42,465 nucleotides of DNA, taken from Elusimicrobiota bacterium (GTDB lineage: Bacteria; Elusimicrobiota; Elusimicrobia; UBA1565; UBA9628). The notes beneath the pieces were generated by a model. That model was not told where the DNA came from and searched no databases. It was given only the letters and a program-made list of their open reading frames with translations. The stretch is from positions 1 through 42,465 of the forward strand of contig JACRDS010000160.1 of NCBI GenBank assembly GCA_016212825.1, given 5' to 3'. Both the position numbers and the translations under genes were made by a program. Within the stretch, counting starts at the first letter, position 1. Each line of letters opens with the position of its first letter. Of the stretch, positions 40,386 through 42,465 are shown piece by piece.

Positions 40386-42465
40386 ATGACAAGAAAGCAC
40401 CAGATGATCCGCGCGGCACTGTTCCTGTCCCTGGCGTTCTGGGCGGCGAATGCGTCGGCCCAGACCAAGATAGACTTCGCGGGAGGCGGCGCCATGGTCT
40501 CCGGCGACATCGACCTCGGAGGCCAGAAAACGAGCGTGTCCGGCTCCAAGGAGAAGTTCCAGGAGTACCGCGACCTGCGCGACGGCTTCCTGCTCAACGA
40601 ACTGCGCCTGAACCTGGAGAGCGAATCCAAGCCGTATTACTTCGACTTCCTGATCAAGGACGCGACCCGGGGAGACGAGTCCTATAAGGCCAAGGGCGGC
40701 GCCTACGGCAAGTGGGACATCGGGGTCTCCTTCGACCGCACCCCGCACAACTTCAACACGGGCACGCTCATCCTCGACGGGGCGGGCAACGGGCGGCTGA
40801 CCGTCGCCAACCAGATACAGGTCGGCCTCCAGGCCGTCGAGCAAACCCGGCAGGAGCGCGGCGGACTCGCTTTGGTCGACACGACCGGGGAAGACGCGCA
40901 GCAGCAAGCCATCATCCGCAACATCCTCGGCGCCACGGATCCGACCACCTTCAGGCTGGAGCGCGAGCGCGCCGCTCTGACCATGGGCTACAACGTCACG
41001 CCCGAAGTCAAGACCTGGGTGAAGGTGAACCAGGAGCTGCGCGACGGCGCCCGCTCCATCGGCGCCGGGACCTATGAGCGCTACTCCCAGGGCGCCGCTG
41101 GCATCACGCACACCGAAGACCAGTTCGTCGTGACCGGAATGGAACTGGCTGATCCCATCAACTACCGCACCACGACCTTCAACGCGGGCGGCGGCATCTA
41201 CAAGAAGAGCTGGCAGGCGGACTTGGAGTACACCCTCACGGACTTCGACAACAGCAACAGCGCCCTGCGCTGGGGCAACCCCTTCCGCACCACCGACCTG
41301 GGCGCGAAGGATGCTGTCGGCGGGAACGCCAACAACTACGACCGCGGCCGGTTCGTGACCGGCCAGATGTCGTTGGCGCCGAAGAGCCAGTCCCACGACG
41401 TCTCGGCCTCCGGCTCCGTGGAACTGCCGATGCACAGCCGGTTCACGGGCAACCTGAGCTACGGGATGACCAGCCAGAACGAGCTCCTGCTTCCCTACAC
41501 CCTCAACTCGGGCATCGCCGGCATCGGCGGCGCCCCGGCCAACGTGACCGACGTGGCGGCTCTGCCCACCTCGCGCTTCAACGGCGAGATCCGGACCATC
41601 ACGCAGAGCTACGCGCTCACCACCAAGCCCACCGAGAAGCTCGGGGCCTCGCTGAAGTACCGCTACTACGACTACTCCAACCGCTCCGAGAGCATACTTT
41701 TCCCCGGTTACGCGGCCTTTGGGGAATCCTACTGGAGGGTGTTCAAGAACGATGTCACTGGGGCGAACGACGGCGTCGTGAGGAACGACCCGGCCTCCTA
41801 CGTGAGGCAGACCGCGAAACTCTCGGCCGACTACCAGGTCGCTCAGCCCGTGACCGTCGAGGTCGACGCGCTCTGGGACCGCTACGACCACAAGAACCAG
41901 CGCATCGATGGGACCAACGAGCTCGGAGCGGGCGCGGGCTTCGTCTACAAGCCGGCCGCGACCGCCAGCCTGAAGGGCTCCTACCATTATGCCCGCCGCG
42001 CGATGATGAATTACAAGCTGGGCGACACGGCCGTCAATCCGGAAGCCACCGGCCTGGTCAACTACAACTGGGCCGACCGGGTCCGCCACCGGGCGGACAT
42101 GCGCTTCGACGCTTCGCCCGCTGAAACCGTGTCCTTCGGCGTGGGCGGGCAGTATCAGGACGACTCTTTCGGAGCCTCGGACCGGTTCGGGCTCAAGAGC
42201 CAGAAGAACCTCATCGGCAGCGTGGACGCGACCTACGAACCCTCCGACAAGGTCTCGCTCACCGCGAGCTACAGCCGGGAGCGCCGCAAGGGCCGCATGC
42301 AGAGCGGGGCCAAGGACGACGCGTTCGACGTCGCGGGCAGCGGACTGGATGACAGCTATGCCGCGAACACCGTCAACCCGTTCAACTACTGGGACACGGA
42401 GATCGCCGAGGATGTGGACACGCTCGGGTTCGAAGCCGCGCTGCACCCCATCCCGGAGAAGCTCG
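40386..42465 (+). CDS. mtrB: MtrB/PioB-type outer-membrane barrel, partial at the window edge
   Basis: At least 693 residues; the frame is open to the last base, so the C-terminus lies beyond the window. AGGAG at 40376-40380, five bases before the ATG. Signal peptide (MTRKHQMIRAALFLSLAFWA ... ASA) then the MtrB family opening KIDFAGGGAMVSGDID, FLLNELRLNLESE and YKAKGGAYGKWDIGVSFDRTPHN. Alternating aromatic beta strands with repeated 'YxLTTKPTEKLGASLKYRYYDY' style hairpins follow. MtrB proteins form a 26-strand-like barrel that sheathes the decahaem cytochrome. No cysteine is visible in the translated part, so the N-terminal CxxC of Shewanella MtrB is absent. An extracellular MtrC-like or DmsAB partner may follow outside the window. 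Confidence 0.92.
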   Translation, partial: MTRKHQMIRAALFLSLAFWAANASAQTKIDFAGGGAMVSGDIDLGGQKTSVSGSKEKFQEYRDLRDGFLLNELRLNLESESKPYYFDFLIKDATRGDESYKAKGGAYGKWDIGVSFDRTPHNFNTGTLILDGAGNGRLTVANQIQVGLQAVEQTRQERGGLALVDTTGEDAQQQAIIRNILGATDPTTFRLERERAALTMGYNVTPEVKTWVKVNQELRDGARSIGAGTYERYSQGAAGITHTEDQFVVTGMELADPINYRTTTFNAGGGIYKKSWQADLEYTLTDFDNSNSALRWGNPFRTTDLGAKDAVGGNANNYDRGRFVTGQMSLAPKSQSHDVSASGSVELPMHSRFTGNLSYGMTSQNELLLPYTLNSGIAGIGGAPANVTDVAALPTSRFNGEIRTITQSYALTTKPTEKLGASLKYRYYDYSNRSESILFPGYAAFGESYWRVFKNDVTGANDGVVRNDPASYVRQTAKLSADYQVAQPVTVEVDALWDRYDHKNQRIDGTNELGAGAGFVYKPAATASLKGSYHYARRAMMNYKLGDTAVNPEATGLVNYNWADRVRHRADMRFDASPAETVSFGVGGQYQDDSFGASDRFGLKSQKNLIGSVDATYEPSDKVSLTASYSRERRKGRMQSGAKDDAFDVAGSGLDDSYAANTVNPFNYWDTEIAEDVDTLGFEAALHPIPEKL

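Noticed and set aside
1-42465. tRNA, rRNA and riboswitch genes
   Set aside because: No cloverleaf-like or ribosomal sequence was recognised by eye in the intergenic regions, which are mostly shorter than 280 bp; a covariance-model search was not possible.

Overview
The window is GC-rich and densely coded, from a Gram-negative bacterium: it holds apolipoprotein N-acyltransferase, an outer-membrane beta-barrel of the MtrB type, and a PorV/PorQ-type barrel. The combination of a PorV/PorQ-like protein, secreted proteins with a C-terminal FlgD-like Ig fold, an FTP/gluzincin protease, an orphan Memo-family protein and high GC recalls Elusimicrobiota. That assignment is an inference from gene style; Acidobacteriota- or Myxococcota-like lineages are not excluded. 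No rRNA, tRNA, CRISPR array or intact insertion sequence was seen.

Left part (1-11.3 kb), accessory and housekeeping genes. A broken coiled-coil gene runs in from the left edge. A three-gene minus-strand set follows (small membrane protein, membrane-anchored carboxypeptidase-regulatory-like protein, ZIP metal transporter). Next come a large secreted HExxH protease with its own terminator, a Memo-family protein, a probable polymorphic toxin with a CdiA-type nuclease C-terminus directly followed by a candidate immunity gene, a patch of 42-bp tandem repeats with a perfect palindrome, phosphoglucomutase, and an unknown anchored protein.

Middle part (11.1-23.9 kb), envelope biogenesis. A minus-strand operon with overlapping genes encodes a GT21-like glycosyltransferase, a radical SAM protein fused to a membrane domain, a polytopic membrane protein, prolipoprotein diacylglyceryl transferase (Lgt), and finally a 45-residue secreted peptide ending Gly-Cys-Cys-Gly that has a good terminator. 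Divergent to it is an Lnt-like protein that appears to lack the catalytic Glu. Then come a phospholipase-D-fold protein with degenerate HKD motifs, a GIY-YIG protein, a secreted FlgD-like-domain protein overlapping a PorV/PorQ-like barrel gene, and a class A penicillin-binding protein.

Right part (23.9-42.5 kb), a contiguous extracellular-electron-transfer island. Six multiheme proteins carry 68 haem-binding motifs (15, 4, 9, 19, 11 and 10). Transcribed leftwards from about 30.8 kb is a seven-gene, tightly packed operon: a 15-haem NapC/NrfH-like anchored cytochrome, a tetrahaem cytochrome, a Tat-exported four-cluster ferredoxin, an NrfD-type quinol subunit, a Rieske protein, a b6-type cytochrome b with fused subunit IV, and a 9-haem tail-anchored cytochrome. 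It therefore joins two kinds of quinol-oxidising module (NrfD/FeS and Rieske/cyt b) in one transcript. Transcribed rightwards are two paralogous Crp/Fnr regulators with an N-terminal cysteine cluster, two huge fusions of multihaem cytochrome to a b561-like membrane domain (19 and 11 haems), the System II cytochrome c maturation pair ResB/CcsA, and a DmsE/MtrA decahaem plus MtrB/PioB outer-membrane conduit that runs off the right edge. TGA-N6-TCA dyads in the control regions fit binding by the two encoded Fnr-like proteins. The inferred flow is quinol pool to inner-membrane modules, to periplasmic multihaem wires, to the MtrAB conduit, to an acceptor (or, reversed, from a donor) outside the cell.
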